A stretch of DNA of 64,000 nt from Cynocephalus volans (GCF_027409185.1 NC_084468.1:103478001-103542000), one strand, 5' to 3'. Positions 34,821-46,349 are shown, counted from the stretch's first letter. Program-made: numbers and translations. Notes: a model not told the origin generated them from the letters alone.

Positions 34821-35980
34821 GGAGGAGCTTAATTTTCCACATCTACCTGTCCTAGTGATGCTGTACCAGTGACGGACTCAGGGGAAGACTGTACCTTTGC
34901 CTCTGCCTGCTGCTGCAGTGCCATGCCCTGCAGGAGAAGGGGTGATTGCAGCAATTCAGTTCATCCTGGGGGTTTCAGAGCAAGCAGATATATAGCAGAG
35001 AATGAGAAGTAGCTGTTTCTGGATGTGGATGCAGTATGAACAGTAAGTTCTGAGAGTCCACATCAGAGACTGAAGTTGGCCACAGCAAAGTGAGATGTGC
35101 AGTTGAAAAATGTTTGCAGAAAACAGGAGAATCTTAATGTATCCATTTAAATGTGTTAGACCAAATCCAATCCTCAAGGACATACATTGGAATTCCCTTT
35201 GTCCTTCAGTATTTTATCCCTGCTAACAGAGAAATTAACTTTGATGGTTCCTAATACCTATCCTAAATAGTGAGAGCAAATACTCCTCACCACTTGGCCT
35301 CATCATAGATAAGAATTGTATGAGTTACATGCCTTTCACTTTTGACAATGAGAACAAACTGTGAAATGATGCTATCTGAAATGGAAAATGTGGCAATACA
35401 TTCTATATCTAGTGAAAAACTCTTCACAGCTAAAATTGAAACACAAAACTGGGAAGATATGAGATTTTGTATCCTCCTGTTATGCTCCAGAATATTATAT
35501 TTATAAACATGTACACAACTGTAAAAGTGCAATTACTCATTGAAATGAAATAACTATAATGAAAACTTTCAGTTGCCCAGGTAATACTTTATTTGCTTAA
35601 ATTACACCTAGACCTATATTAGAATGTTTAAAAGAGTAGAATATTATCTCTTAGATTTATTCTAGAGCATGTCAGATCACTTGATGACATTTTATCTGGC
35701 AGAGGGATGCTGCACCACAGGCCTCACGTAGCATATCAGTTTCTTCCTCCTTTCTTTGGGGTGTCCCTCTGGTTTGTCCCTTCCCCACATTCTTGCTTAC
35801 CTATGATCATTAACAGTTCATGACTACATTGTGAAAAATGAGCCTGCACTGGCTTGCCAGACTTAGCTCTCTAAGACTGCTCTATGATATCCACCATGTT
35901 ACTGATTAATTCTCCCTGAAAAAAAAAAAAACTTAATCTTACCATGTTGTTCCCCTAATCAGGGAATTATAATGTCTTTT
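34821..35980 (+). other. NDST3 intron 1 (proposed), no gene seen
   Basis: Unique AT-rich sequence. The minus-strand open frames at 35183-34956 and 35532-35287 show no domain. Confidence 0.5.
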
Positions 35981-35983
35981 ATC

Positions 35984-36374
35984 TTATTTCATTTTATGTT
36001 GCTATAACAGAATACCACAGACTGGGCAATTTATAAACAATAGGAATTTATTTGGCTCACAGTTCTGGAGATTGGGAAGTCCAAGAGCATGACACTGGCA
36101 TCTGGTAAGGGCCTTCTTGCAGCATCATTCCATGGCAAAGAGCAAGAGAGCATGTGCAAGTGAGTGACAGCATGAGGGGGCTAATTTTGCCTTTATAATA
36201 AGCTCACTGTAGCAATAACTAAGACTTTTCTGCAATAATGACATTAATCCATTCATGAGGGCAAGCCCTCATGACTAATCATGTCTTTATTAGATCCCAT
36301 GCCCTAACATTTTTGTATTGGGAATTAAGTTTCCAACACATGAACTTTGGGTGACACATTCAAATCATAGTATC
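35984..36374 (-). repeat. MaLR-type LTR
   Basis: The plus strand reads 'TTATGTTGCTATAACAGAAT', 'GACTGGGCAATTTATAAACA' and 'GGCTCACAGTTCTGGAGATT', and ends 'TTTCCAACACATGAACTTTG'. This is the complement of the LTR class also seen in sense at 2350-2762. Confidence 0.7.
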
Positions 36375-37319
36375 TCCTATGGGCCATGAACTTTTGTGCT
36401 ATGAAATCTCTCCATAATCTGGGTTACCTGTACTTAATAAAATTTATTTCTTAAATATTCCTCACTCTTTCCTTCCAGTCTTTATTTGTGTTCCTTGCCC
36501 AGTATTGTGCTCACCACTGCCTCTGTAATATTTCTTGTACCTCAAATGTCTATTCAATTATCCTCATCCTTCAAAGTGCTGCCCAAATCTTATTCCCCTG
36601 CCCTGCCCTGATTATTTTACAGACTCCCCTACTTGCCATGGTCTCTTTCTTCTCTCATCCTGTTACAGCCATTTGTCTCCAATTCACAACCCACACATTA
36701 TTATTATTCTAGCCACTGTCTCTGCTTTATAATTTAGAGTGTTTTAAAGAAATTCACTAAGCTGAACATTTATATTTTTAATAGAAAGATAGCTACCACA
36801 TAAATATTTAAATGAATGGTGTACATGTACTAAATATTTGAATGAGTAAACTTCAATATATAATTTACAGAATAAATAGCATGTTTATCCTGTAAATTGC
36901 ATAAATAACCTCATCCTCTTACTTGAAAGGTACAGGGGCCAAAATGACACAATTAATAAAAGGCAGAGGTGCAGTAAACCCTCATCTTATTGCAAACACA
37001 AATATGATATTTCCCACCAGGGCTTGTTGTCTTACCAGCCAGCTTTTAGCCTGCCTTATGGACAATAACAAGACCTGTCTTAATTTTTTTATATTCCATG
37101 ATATTTCCTTGCAAAGTGCCAAGACCATAAGGCTCCAATAAACTTTTGCTCTAAGAAGCACCATGTTTCATGGTTCTTTCTTATTATTTTTCAAAGTTAC
37201 TAAATTTTCAAAGGTTACTAAGTCTTGAAAGGCATTTGAAATTATTGTAAAACATGGTGTTTTATGAAGTCTCAGTTTTTATAATGTTTTTCAAAACTCT
37301 TTTAGAGCACTTTTTCATA
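36375..37319 (+). other. NDST3 intron 1 (proposed), no gene seen
   Basis: AT-rich DNA. The part at 36920-37160 ends in 'CAATAAACTTTTGCTC', which resembles the tail of a retroviral LTR, but no family was recognised. Confidence 0.4.
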
Positions 37320-37321
37320 TA

Positions 37322-37679
37322 CAGTTGGTCCTTGAACAACATGGGTTTGAACTGCATGGGTCCACTTATATGCAGATTTTTTTCAATAAATATATTGTAA
37401 TAATTTTGGTTAGGGATGTCATGAATGAATGTCATTCAAGCATCTAATCAAACAGTTAAGTAGTCTACCTAACAGTAGGCTATTAGTAGGATTTAACTAC
37501 TTAACAGCAAGGTGGTGGACAGTGTGGTGTGGCTGAGACACGGGAAAATTCACAAAGTGCTTGAGTAGTACTGAAGTAGTAAAATAGTTAAGTTTTGGAG
37601 GAGTCAAAAGTTATACACAGATTTTCCAGTGAGCCTTAGGTTGGCATCCCTAACCCCTATGTTGTTCAAGCATCAACTG
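37322..37679 (+). mobile_element. Tigger-like (pogo/Tc1-mariner) MITE with TIRs and TA duplication
   Basis: The left end, CAGTTGGTCCTTGAACAACA, and the complement of the right end, CAGTTGATGCTTGAACAACA, form a terminal inverted repeat of at least 20 bp with two mismatches. A TA dinucleotide flanks each side (37320-37321 and 37680-37681). The ends and the 'GGGTTTGAACTGCATGGGTC' body match the Tigger/MER44 group. There is no transposase, so it is a non-autonomous remnant. Confidence 0.85.
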
Positions 37680-37681
37680 TA

Positions 37682-38489
37682 ATTACTGAGCTCCCTCCCA
37701 AAAAGCAGAAACAGAATGGTACAGCGAGTGAATCTATGGGTAAATGTGCTGTTCCTCAAGAGTACATGATGCCCTCATGGTGTCACACCAGAGCCAAAGG
37801 AACCTCGGGAAGTATCTTACTCCTCACATTCACCTTACCACACGATGGTTTTGATTTTTAAAAAACTCAACTCTGTAAATATGCAGTTCTAAAATGATCA
37901 ATTGGGTTGTGGGAGCATCTCTGCATTTTGAAAGGGTTATTCTAATGAAAGCAACTACCAAAGGGTTGTTTCTCTAATGAATTTGAACTGTGTATGGAAT
38001 GACAAGACTCATTGTGTCCACAACTTTTTAGAAAAGAAAAAGATTAGTGTTTTAATTGTGGCATTTAAAGAAACATGTCTGAACCTTTATGAATTTCAGT
38101 ACACGTAATTAAACACAAATAGCTTGAATATGCATTACATGATGTGCATGCACCTGGATGACAGGAAATGGCAGGTCTGGCTAAAGTGACCTTTCTGTCA
38201 CTTTAGCCTTAGGTCTATATTATCTATGGAGTTTGATGCAAAGCTCTGGGAGTAAAAAGCAATTCCATGTTAGCCCAATGTCTTTTCTGTATAGGGATAG
38301 AGTTTCTGTCCTCAATGGAGCCCTTTTCCTCATTCTCTTCTCCCATTTTCTTATCCAGATCTGGGAAAAGGAAAAGGAAGTTTTCTAATTTACCTAACAC
38401 CAGTTCATCTGCCCAACAGTCTGCCACTTATACCAGTCAACAAGATAAAAACTTGCTCAATTTTAATGCTATGGACTGAGTGTTTTATA
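37682..38489 (+). other. NDST3 intron 1 (proposed), 3' end
   Basis: Unique sequence leading to the coding-exon acceptor. No gene or repeat recognised. Confidence 0.5.
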
Positions 38490-38512
38490 TTCTATTTTAT
38501 TCTATTTTTCAG
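38490..38512 (+). other. NDST3: Splice acceptor of the NDST3 first coding exon
   Basis: A pyrimidine-rich tract (TTCTATTTTATTCTATTTTT) ends in CAG at 38510-38512, placing the exon start at 38513. An in-frame coding start follows 149 bases later. Confidence 0.75.
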
Positions 38513-38661
38513 ACTTTATTTTCTGAGTCCTGATCAAGAGCTACAAATGTGCTGCAATGGTAACATAAACTACTGACTGAGACTGGGAGAATAGCTGAAA
38601 CACCATCTTTTCTTTTACTTCTTTATGGTGCTCCTACTGGAATAAACAAAGTATATCTAAC
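38513..38661 (+). other. NDST3: NDST3 5' untranslated segment with three short uORFs
   Basis: There are three upstream ATGs before the main start. They open frames at 38547-38576 (9 codons plus stop), 38557-38568 (3 codons plus stop) and 38625-38645 (6 codons plus stop). All end before 38662, and the last stops only 16 bases upstream of the main ATG. Such uORFs commonly lower translation of the main frame; that effect here is inferred. Confidence 0.6.
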
Positions 38662-39642
38662 ATGAGTTTTATCATGAAGTTTCACAGACACTTTCAAAGG
38701 ACAGTTATTCTGCTCGCCACTTTTTGTATGGTGAGCATTGTTATTTCTGCCTACTACCTGTACAGTGGCTACAAACAGGAAAATGAACTCTCTGAGATGG
38801 CTTCAGAAGTGGACTGTGGTGACCTCCAGCACCTACAATATAGGCTAGTGGAAGTGAAGACAACCAAGTTTTTTGATGCCTCAAAGACAGACCCCATAAT
38901 CCTAGTGTTTGTGGAGAGCCAGTACTCATCCCTTGGCCAAGACATCATAATGATTCTGGAATCAAGTAGATTCCAATATCACGTTGAAATTGCTCCCGGA
39001 AAGGGAGATCTCCCAGCACTTATAGACAAAACTAAAGGCAAATATAGTCTCATTATTTATGAGAATATTTTAAAGTATATAAATATGGACTCCTGGAATC
39101 GAAGCCTTTTAGATAAATATTGTGTAGAATATGGTGTGGGTGTCATTGGATTCCACAAAACTAGTGAGAAGAGTCTACAGAGCTTTCAGTTAAAAGGTTT
39201 CCCTTTTTCTGTATATGGAAACCTTGCAGTAAAAGATTGTTGTATTAATCCCCATTCTCCGTTGCTTCACTTGACCAAATCTTCTAAGCTGGAAAAAGGT
39301 TCTTTGCCTGGAACTGACTGGACAGTTTTTCAGATTAATCACTCAGCCTACCAACCAGTAATATTTGCCAAAGTAAAGACCCCAGAAAATCTTTCTCCTC
39401 CCATCTCTAAAGGTGCTTTTTACGCCACTATCATACATGACCTGGGGCTTCACGATGGAATTCAGCGAGTTCTTTTTGGCAACAACTTGAACTTTTGGCT
39501 GCACAAGCTCATCTTCATAGATGCCATCTCCTTCTTGTCAGGGAAGAGGCTGACATTGTCCTTGGACAGGTACATCCTTGTGGACATTGATGATATATTT
39601 GTGGGAAAGGAAGGAACAAGAATGAACACCAATGATGTTAAG
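38662..39642 (+). CDS. NDST3: NDST3, first coding exon (codons 1-327)
   Basis: The bifunctional Golgi enzyme removes the N-acetyl group from GlcNAc in nascent heparan sulfate and replaces it with sulfate from PAPS. This exon encodes the N-terminus and the start of the N-deacetylase half; the sulfotransferase half is in later exons outside the window. A short cytosolic tail precedes one type II signal anchor (about residues 14-34, [20 protein letters not shown]), followed by the luminal stem. Possible N-glycosylation sequons lie at N146 (NRS) and N226 (NHS). The conserved family block [20 protein letters not shown] precedes DIDDIFVG (308-315), whose acidic residues resemble the metal-binding motif of NodB-type deacetylases. 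The N-terminus [20 protein letters not shown] and the central residues fit NDST3 rather than NDST4, NDST1 or NDST2, judged from memory. The frame ends cleanly at AAG/GTAAGG (39643), phase 0. No stop or frameshift was seen. Expression in other mammals is mainly neural. Confidence 0.95.
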
Positions 39643-39648
39643 GTAAGG
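39643..39648 (+). other. NDST3: NDST3 splice donor after codon 327
   Basis: GTAAGG follows the codon AAG of the family-conserved NTNDVK ending. Past this point the open frame continues 45 codons to 39780, but it no longer resembles any NDST, so it is intronic. Confidence 0.93.
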
Positions 39649-40738
39649 CTCTATTATCTCAAAGTTTCAAAGTTCAGTTCAGTTCATCTTTCAGTAGCGT
39701 TACCAACCATCCTGGTTTGTACTAGGAGCTTCCCAGGACATGGGACTTTTATTTTACTGGGAAAGTCTGGGGCAAGGTAGGATAATTTGGCTACTCTCTC
39801 TCTCATGCCAGATCAACTAAGTAGAAAATATATGTTCTCTGAATCAAGAAAAATGAAAAGTTTAAAATTAAAAGGTTGAGTGTGTCAGGATCCTGAAATG
39901 TTTTTCTGTGTGTATTTATAACTATAAAGTAGAAATAATTTTGTTTAGCTACTTTCCAGAAACCATCTACCTTACAAAACTATTACAAGTTTAACATATT
40001 TAGTCTATTTAAATATGAAATCAAAACGAATTTGTTTTAATGAAAATAAATATTCCCACAAATTTTCAAGAATTATAGATCTCATAAGTAGCAAGTTCAG
40101 ATATTTTTGGAAGTCAAGTATGCAACTCATTTTTTCTTATATTTTTTTGAAACTCTGAAAATTAGCATTTCTGAATGTGAAGAGCTGTGACCACACAAGC
40201 ATATTTATTTGCATATAAACATGTAAGGATTTAAATTTATTTTAATGAACACTTTTGGTATGTGTATGAAGCCCATCATGCATTTAAATTGCATTACATT
40301 TCTTATTGTGAAAAACTGCTGCCCTTAAACAGAAAATAAGTATTTGAAGATAGTGTATTATTATAAAATGATTGTGTTAAACAACTTTTTAAAATATCGA
40401 TAAAAATGAAAATTAAATTATCTACATTTATCTTAGTTTCTCATTGAAAATGCAATAGAATTCTATCTCTGTAGTGCTACATATTGATTTCTTGTAAGAG
40501 TGAGAGACTTTTGATACATGATTTTTATTCTCTACAGATTGGACCTTTTGGTAGAATATCTAGAACTAACACAGATTAAAAAAAATTTTTTTTGAAAACT
40601 TTTCTCTAGTCACTAAGCCTCTGGAAAATAATAGTAATGTTCATCACATTATCACTTTGGTTAAATGAGCTAAGAATACCAGAAGAACCATTAAATGTTA
40701 TTAGATAAGTAAGTCATGTTAATCATGGAATAATGAAC
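39643..40738 (+). other. NDST3 intron 2, first part
   Basis: AT-rich, no gene. The stretch 39695-39785 looks like an eroded DNA-transposon end but was not assigned. Confidence 0.6.
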
Positions 40739-40925
40739 TTTTTTTTTTTTTTTTTTTGGCACTGGCTGTATGGGGAACCAAACCCTTGACCTTGGTGTTC
40801 CATGGCTGTGCTCTAACCAACTGAGCTAACCAGCCAGCCAAGAAGTAGGCAGAGGTCACCTGGATTTGAATGAGGGACCTCTTGATCTGCAGTCAGATGC
40901 TCTACCTCTGAGCTATACCCCCTCC
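40739..40925 (-). mobile_element. Composite SINE: tRNA-Cys-like head plus tRNA-Ile-type body
   Basis: On the minus strand the element starts at about 40925 with GGAGGGGGTATAGCTC. A tRNA-Cys-like unit with a GCA anticodon loop (CTGCAGA) and a TTCAAAT T-loop runs to about 40851. A linker of about 10-15 bases follows, then a tRNA-Ile-type SINE body (GGCTGGCTGGTTAGCTCAGT) ends in an A tail, seen as T on the plus strand (40739-40757). The T-stem and the 3' acceptor strand of the tRNA-Cys part carry mismatches, so it is not a working tRNA. TAAATGTTATTA occurs on both sides (40692-40703 and 40926-40937). The right copy abuts the 5' end exactly; the left copy lies about 35 bases beyond the tail. Confidence 0.8.
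40851..40922 (-). pseudogene. tRNA-Cys(GCA)-like pseudogene within the composite SINE
   Basis: The sequence GGGGGTATAGCTCAGAGGTA, the anticodon loop CTGCAGA and the following TCAAGAGGTCCC are the signature of mammalian tRNA-Cys(GCA). The acceptor stem has one mismatch and two wobble pairs, and the T-stem has two mismatches, so function as a tRNA is unlikely. Box A and box B are still recognisable and could drive Pol III. Confidence 0.75.
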
Positions 40926-41600
40926 TAAATGTTATTATAAGAGAGTATAAAGATTGAAAAGAAAAAAAACCTTCCATATTCTTGTCATTATTTTGGTCTC
41001 TTCCTTTTAGCTCAATAGAAATTAATTAATAAAGAGGTTGTATTTAAATTTCCATTAAGTCTTTTGAAATTTACTTTAAAAGTGTAGCTAAATTAAAACC
41101 AAACTGGTAACTTAAGCATTTGTTATGTGATTGAAGATCACAGACAATGCATAATTCTGTTTACAGTTTTTCCATTTCAAATTATTATGATAAAAATGCT
41201 TTCAATGCATATATATTTCTGATGTTAAATTCTTTAAAATTGCCAAAAATGTATTCTTTTGGAATTTTAAAATATGCTAGATAAGTCTCTGAGTTTTTTA
41301 TGCAGCTTCCCTCCATATCCCCTAATATTATACAAAATGCAAAGTGCTTTTTGTGCTCTAGAGGTTAAACCATTTTTTTCTAAAGGTACAAAAAATTAAA
41401 GGCTTTTTTAACACATTAGAAAATAATTTAGCATGTGTATTTTATGAATTGCTCATATTTACATGGAATATATCTTCTAAACTACCTAAGGTCATTAAAA
41501 AAATGTTTTACTTTTTTATTTGGGTCTTTAAACTACTTCTAAATTGCATTTGTGATTTTGTCTCAAAACATTAATTCATTGCAGTCAGTTGCTCTGAGAG
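40926..41600 (+). other. NDST3 intron 2, no gene seen
   Basis: AT-rich unique sequence. Confidence 0.5.
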
Positions 41601-42860
41601 TATAAACATTCATTTACTCATTCATTCATTCATTTTATAACTAGTTATTAAGTGTGTACTACCTGTGAATCACTTTGGGGGATCTAGATAGAAGAGGGGA
41701 CAGACAAGAGTGCAGTCATAGTAAAGCACTGTGCTGAGCATCTCTCTGTTCACTACTTAATGTGGCCATATCACGTGCCAGCCACAGAAGCAGGTACTAG
41801 GGATACAAAGATAAGCAAAGTACAGCTCTCCTCTTAATCAATTTATTGTCTTGTCGGGGAGATAAATAGGTAGATAGCTAGCAACATGGTAAGTACAATA
41901 GTAAAGTTATCTACATGGTTCTATGTGAGTAATGCTGTGGGAAACATTATAGTGTGTGCTGTGTACCAGAAACTATTAAGTGTGTAGGACAGAGTTTGAA
42001 GGCAAGACTAGAATGATGTGATGATTTGGGAATCTGTGGCAGCAATTCAGACAAAAGACTCCAATTTTCTGAAACTAGGAAATGAGAGTAAAAATGGAGA
42101 AGGAAGGACCAATTAAGGACTATTTAGGAGGAAAAACTGAACAACTTAGTAATTAGCTAAATGGAGATGAAAGAGAATGTAATAAAGGATGACATTAGTA
42201 TTTTTTTAGCATAGGTGAATAATTGCTGATGATACCAGCAACAAAGGGGAAGAGGATAATAGTGAAGATCACTGGAGATCATAATAAAAATTTCAGTTTT
42301 ATTGAAGTGCATATGGGACATGAAGATGTTTCACAGGTAGTTAGCTCTCAAGAGAAGTCTGGGTAGAAAGTATAGATTTCCACATCATCATCCTATAGGA
42401 AATAGTTCACAGCATGAAAGTGTGAGCTCAGCCAGGGCAAGGACTTATAGAGTTATAAGTGAAAATGATCAAGTGTAGAATCCTGAGAAAAATCATCTCT
42501 CACAAAACAAGTAGAGGTAGATATCTCATGATTTAAGAGTTTAAATGAATGGCCAGAGACCAGGAAGCAGTTGCTACAGAATCTCAGGAGAGGAGAGCTT
42601 CAGAGAGGCTGTGATCAGCAGTGTAAAACCCAACAGCAGGGCCTCTGAGCTAAGGACCGGCAAGTCTCCTTTAGGGAAAGATGAAGGTCATAGGGGACTC
42701 CTGCATGATCCATGTGAATGGAGTGATAGAAATAGAAGCCCAGGTGCAGTGAGTTCAAAACTGAACCAAGGGGTCAAGATGTGGAGAAAGACAGCGTGGG
42801 GTACTCAGTGGAGAAATGTTGATATGAAGGAGAAAATAGAAATTAGACAGTAGCTGCGGG
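41600..42860 (-). repeat. Old LINE-like (L2-type) repeat
   Basis: The block begins with a CATT-rich run (41610-41634) and 'AGCACTGTGCTGAGCATCTC'. It continues with the purine-rich order also seen at 30918-31850, including 'TTTCAGTTTTATTGAAGTGC', 'ATATGGGACATGAAGATG' and 'GAGAAGTCTGGGTAGAAAG'. The family is tentative. The open frame at 42545-42853 lies inside it and is not a gene. Confidence 0.45.
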
Positions 42861-42955
42861 GTGAACTGGTGTTAGAGTGACCATCTGACTTGGTTTGTCC
42901 GGGACTGAGGGTATTCAGTGCTAAAACTCAGAGAGTCCCAGAGTTAGTCAGTTAG

Positions 42956-42975
42956 TTAGTTAGTTAACTAACTAA
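42956..42975. repeat. 20-bp perfect palindrome next to a TTAG repeat
   Basis: TTAGTTAGTTAACTAACTAA equals its own reverse complement. It is an extension of a TTAG-type tandem run starting near 42943. Confidence 0.9.
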
Positions 42976-44780
42976 GGGAAGGGAAGTAATACTAAAGATT
43001 GTGAGGTCTAAGAAAAGGTCATGGATCTTGTAATTAATAGTACATAATTAATAGAAATATTTTAATCAAGTTGTTTTATTTAATCATTAACACTTATAAA
43101 CAAATATTATATTTTTCCAACTTGAATTATTAGGAAAATTGAAAAGAACGTGAGAAAACTGAAGGTCAGATAGTCTGTTACTTGCAAAATTAGAAGAATA
43201 GTGCATAATAAATTTTAACTACTAAACTGCATACATGTCATTTTTTGCTTCATGTCAAACAGAAAATGTGTTTCCTTATTTAATGGGAAGATTAGAATTA
43301 GCAATGCAATAACAGCTTTACCTACCTAGCTGTTGAATAATATGAATTCATTTTAAAGAGCCCCCACAGCTACAAAAGTAACTGTTAACAATAGCACAAA
43401 ATGTGTGACTCTTTGTGCCAGAAAAATACAAAAAACAAATACACAGACCTAAGGTGATATATTCATTAGTTTAGGAAAATGCAAGCTACAGACCATAGCC
43501 CTTAAAGAAGCAAATAAGGAAATTGTTTAGACAGTTTAAATATTCTCTTTAAAAGGCAGGACTAATTTCAGTTAAATTGAAGTCAGAAAAAGAAGGCATG
43601 TGTGCTTGTGTGTGCGTGTGTGTGTGTGTGTTTCATTGGACCATTGGACTAGTTTTGTGATGTTAGAAAATTCAAGTTCCTTGCGTTCTAGGACCTACCT
43701 CAAACTTCCTAAGACAAAGCCTACAGGAAGGGTTTTCAGAGAGGGAAAGTGATGTTTCTACCATTTAAAAAAAAGCTTCTACCATTAAACTTTTCACATG
43801 AAGTTTTAGTTTTACATGAAAGCACTGCATGACCCAATGAACATTAACAACCCATATTCCCTTTTAGAACCATTAATTATACTCTTGGCCTAAGCCTGAG
43901 ATCCACTATACCTTTAGACTCAGACCATTTCATATGACATTTGCACCCCAAGGGGGAAGATTCTGGTAAAGGTGGTCTTTAGAGTTCTGCTGAACTCACT
44001 GCAGTTGAATACTCTCAATACATAAAAGAGCTATTTATCACTCTCTCCCTTCTGTGTCTCTCTTCTCTCTTTCTGTAAATAGCTTTAGCAAACTTTCTAA
44101 CATCCATCACCAGAAAATGAAGAACCAGTCCAGTCACATCTGAGCATGCTGAAGAGGTGCCTGTAGCCCTCTTTAATATGCTTTTTCTGAAGTTACTTCT
44201 TTCTTTAGGTTCAGAGCAGCCCCTTCCCTCTCTTCACTATCCCAAACCTTTCTCACTATTTTCTTACATTCCAGTATTCCTTAACTTGGGTATTTGTGGA
44301 TTAGCCTTTTAAAAAGAAATCTACAATTTAAAAGTGGCCTCATAAGAGAGGCCAGTTCTTAAATCTTTGATACAATGTCATGAGTGATTTATATCATTAT
44401 TTTCCTCTCTAACTGAAAATCCCAGAGTGTCTAGGGAAAAGAAAGTGCTGAAAAATGGAAGTAGGAAGCCATAAAGCTGTGAAAAATAAGTGGTCTCAAG
44501 CTCAGAAGACAAACTTGGCTGACTGGTCAGTCTAGCTTGGGGCTGACCCTGGAAGGCTGTAATTGGAGTGTAAAGGTGAGCTCTGTGCTGCGTGACTTCA
44601 GCCTGTCCTGTGAATATTCACCACCGCTGCTAAAGTAAAGCCAGAGGCTTCAGGAAATCACTGAAAAAGAACTTATACCAAATGTTTGGGGGGGGGGACG
44701 GTGAGTGGAGGAAAAGCAACCACAATCAATTATTCTGTCGAAAGTAAAACTAGAAGGGAAACAAAAATTTCTCCACACTA
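42976..44780 (+). other. NDST3 intron 2, no gene seen
   Basis: AT-rich DNA with a GT microsatellite (about 43600-43631) and a 9-G run near 44690. No named repeat recognised. Confidence 0.5.
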
Positions 44781-44789
44781 TACATAGTA

Positions 44790-45780
44790 CTAATCCTTTT
44801 TTGAGGGGAGGAGGGCTAAATCCATATTTCTCTAATTTCTATCCATTATCTCTGACCTTTCTTATCTTTTATTTGCTGATATCCATTTCAATTGTATTAT
44901 GCTGTGGCATCTTGAATACGTATGATACCAATACTTTAAATTTGCTAGAATTACTTTATGACCAGGTACAATATTTCTCATGTACTTGACAAGAACACAT
45001 ATTCTCCAATCAAGGTGTATCTATTGGTTCACTCTTATTAACTGTATTGTTCATATATTCTTAATGTTTTGATTTTTTTGTGGGGGAAGGGGTCGGGATG
45101 CTTGATGTTACCAAAAGAGGAGTGTTTAATCCTCTAACTCTGATGGTGAATTGTAAATATTTCCTGTTGTTCTCTCAATTATTGCCTGATTAATTTTGAA
45201 GCTATGTTAAGTGCATGTATTTGTAAGTGATATTTTAATTTAATATTTTATTATTCAGTGGTTGATTTTTAATTTTCGCAACTTTTTTTGCCTTTAAATT
45301 TGTTTTGCCTAATACTAATGTAGATATACCAGCTTTCTTTTGGTTACTATTTGAAAATTATACCGTATTACATTTTTACATATGGTGTTTTCAATCTCTC
45401 TTCTCTCTGTGTTTTTGCACTATAAATTAGTTTTGAAAATAGCCTCTAGATGAATTTTGCTTTTTACGTACTATGTCAATATTTATCTTTTAATTAACAA
45501 GATCAGTCTACATACAGTTCAATTGGATTATCGGTATGTGTGGATTTATTTCAGCTATCTTATTTTGTGCTTTGTATTTGGTGCACTTATTTCTCTTTCT
45601 CTCTCTCTCTCCTATTACCTTCATTTGAATTGTCAGTTTCTTTCTTTTTTCTGCCCACTCCTAGTTTGAAATGTGTATGTTTTATTTCTATTCTTTTAGT
45701 AGTTTCTCCAGAAATTTTAACATGTGTTCTAAATAAGTGCTAATATTAACCAGTATCTTCACACCTCAGCCCCATCGTGC
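44790..45780 (-). repeat. Degraded L1 fragment, antisense (probable)
   Basis: 'CATGTACTTGACAAGAACAC', 'ATATTCTCCAATCAAGGTGT' and 'TACCAGCTTTCTTTTGGTTA' resemble the antisense strand of mammalian L1 ORF2. The copy is old and has no open frame of note. Boundaries are approximate. Confidence 0.5.
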
Positions 45781-45984
45781 CTACTCTCCTTTGGCCAATG
45801 GGCCATTCTGGTTCTGAGTGGCAACCATATATTATTGTTTAACCCCAGATATTAGACTTCATTGTTTTTACTACCATCAAAGTTTGATTCGATTAGCCAG
45901 GTGTCTACTGTTTTCTTTGCTAACCATTCACCCTTTCATGTCTGGTAGGACTCCCTGCTTCTATCCCTAACACTCCTTTTTAAC

Positions 45985-46335
45985 AAAGCAGCTAGAGTGA
46001 TGCCATTAACACATAATGTAGGTCATGACCCTCCTCTGGTCAGAAACCTCTGGTGACTTCCAGTCTCACCCAGACTAAAAACCTCAGTTCTTACATCTTC
46101 TGCACCCTACCATTATCTCTCTGCTCACACGTCCTGCTCCCTTCCCCTTTCTCTGCTGCAAACTCTCTGGCCTCCTTGCCTTGCTTAGTAACTGTTTCAG
46201 GATTTTGCACTTTTGCTATTCTTTCTGCCTAAAACGTTTCTCACCAAAATTAGTGCGTGGCTCTCTTCCTCCCTTCCTTCAGGTCTTTACTCAAATGTTT
46301 CCTTCTCAGTGAAGTCTTCTCTGACCATACTCTTT
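45985..46335 (+). repeat. L2 LINE, 5' part, split by two SINEs
   Basis: 'AGCTAGAGTGATGCCATTAA', 'CTCCTCTGGTCAGAAACCTC', 'TTTTGCACTTTTGCTATTCT' and 'AGGTCTTTACTCAAATGTTT' follow the order of the L2 3' region in sense. The element resumes after the SINE pair at about 46701. Confidence 0.75.
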
Positions 46336-46349
46336 AAAATTGCAATACA

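Noticed and set aside
36920-37160. LTR-like tail with 'CAATAAACTTTTGCTC'
   Set aside because: Only the polyadenylation-like tail is suggestive. No LTR ends or target duplication could be found.
39695-39785. Possible DNA-transposon (hAT-like) remnant, with a similar stretch at 42875-42945
   Set aside because: Both contain 'TTGGTTTGTCCGGGACTGA'-like words, but I could not define ends or a family.
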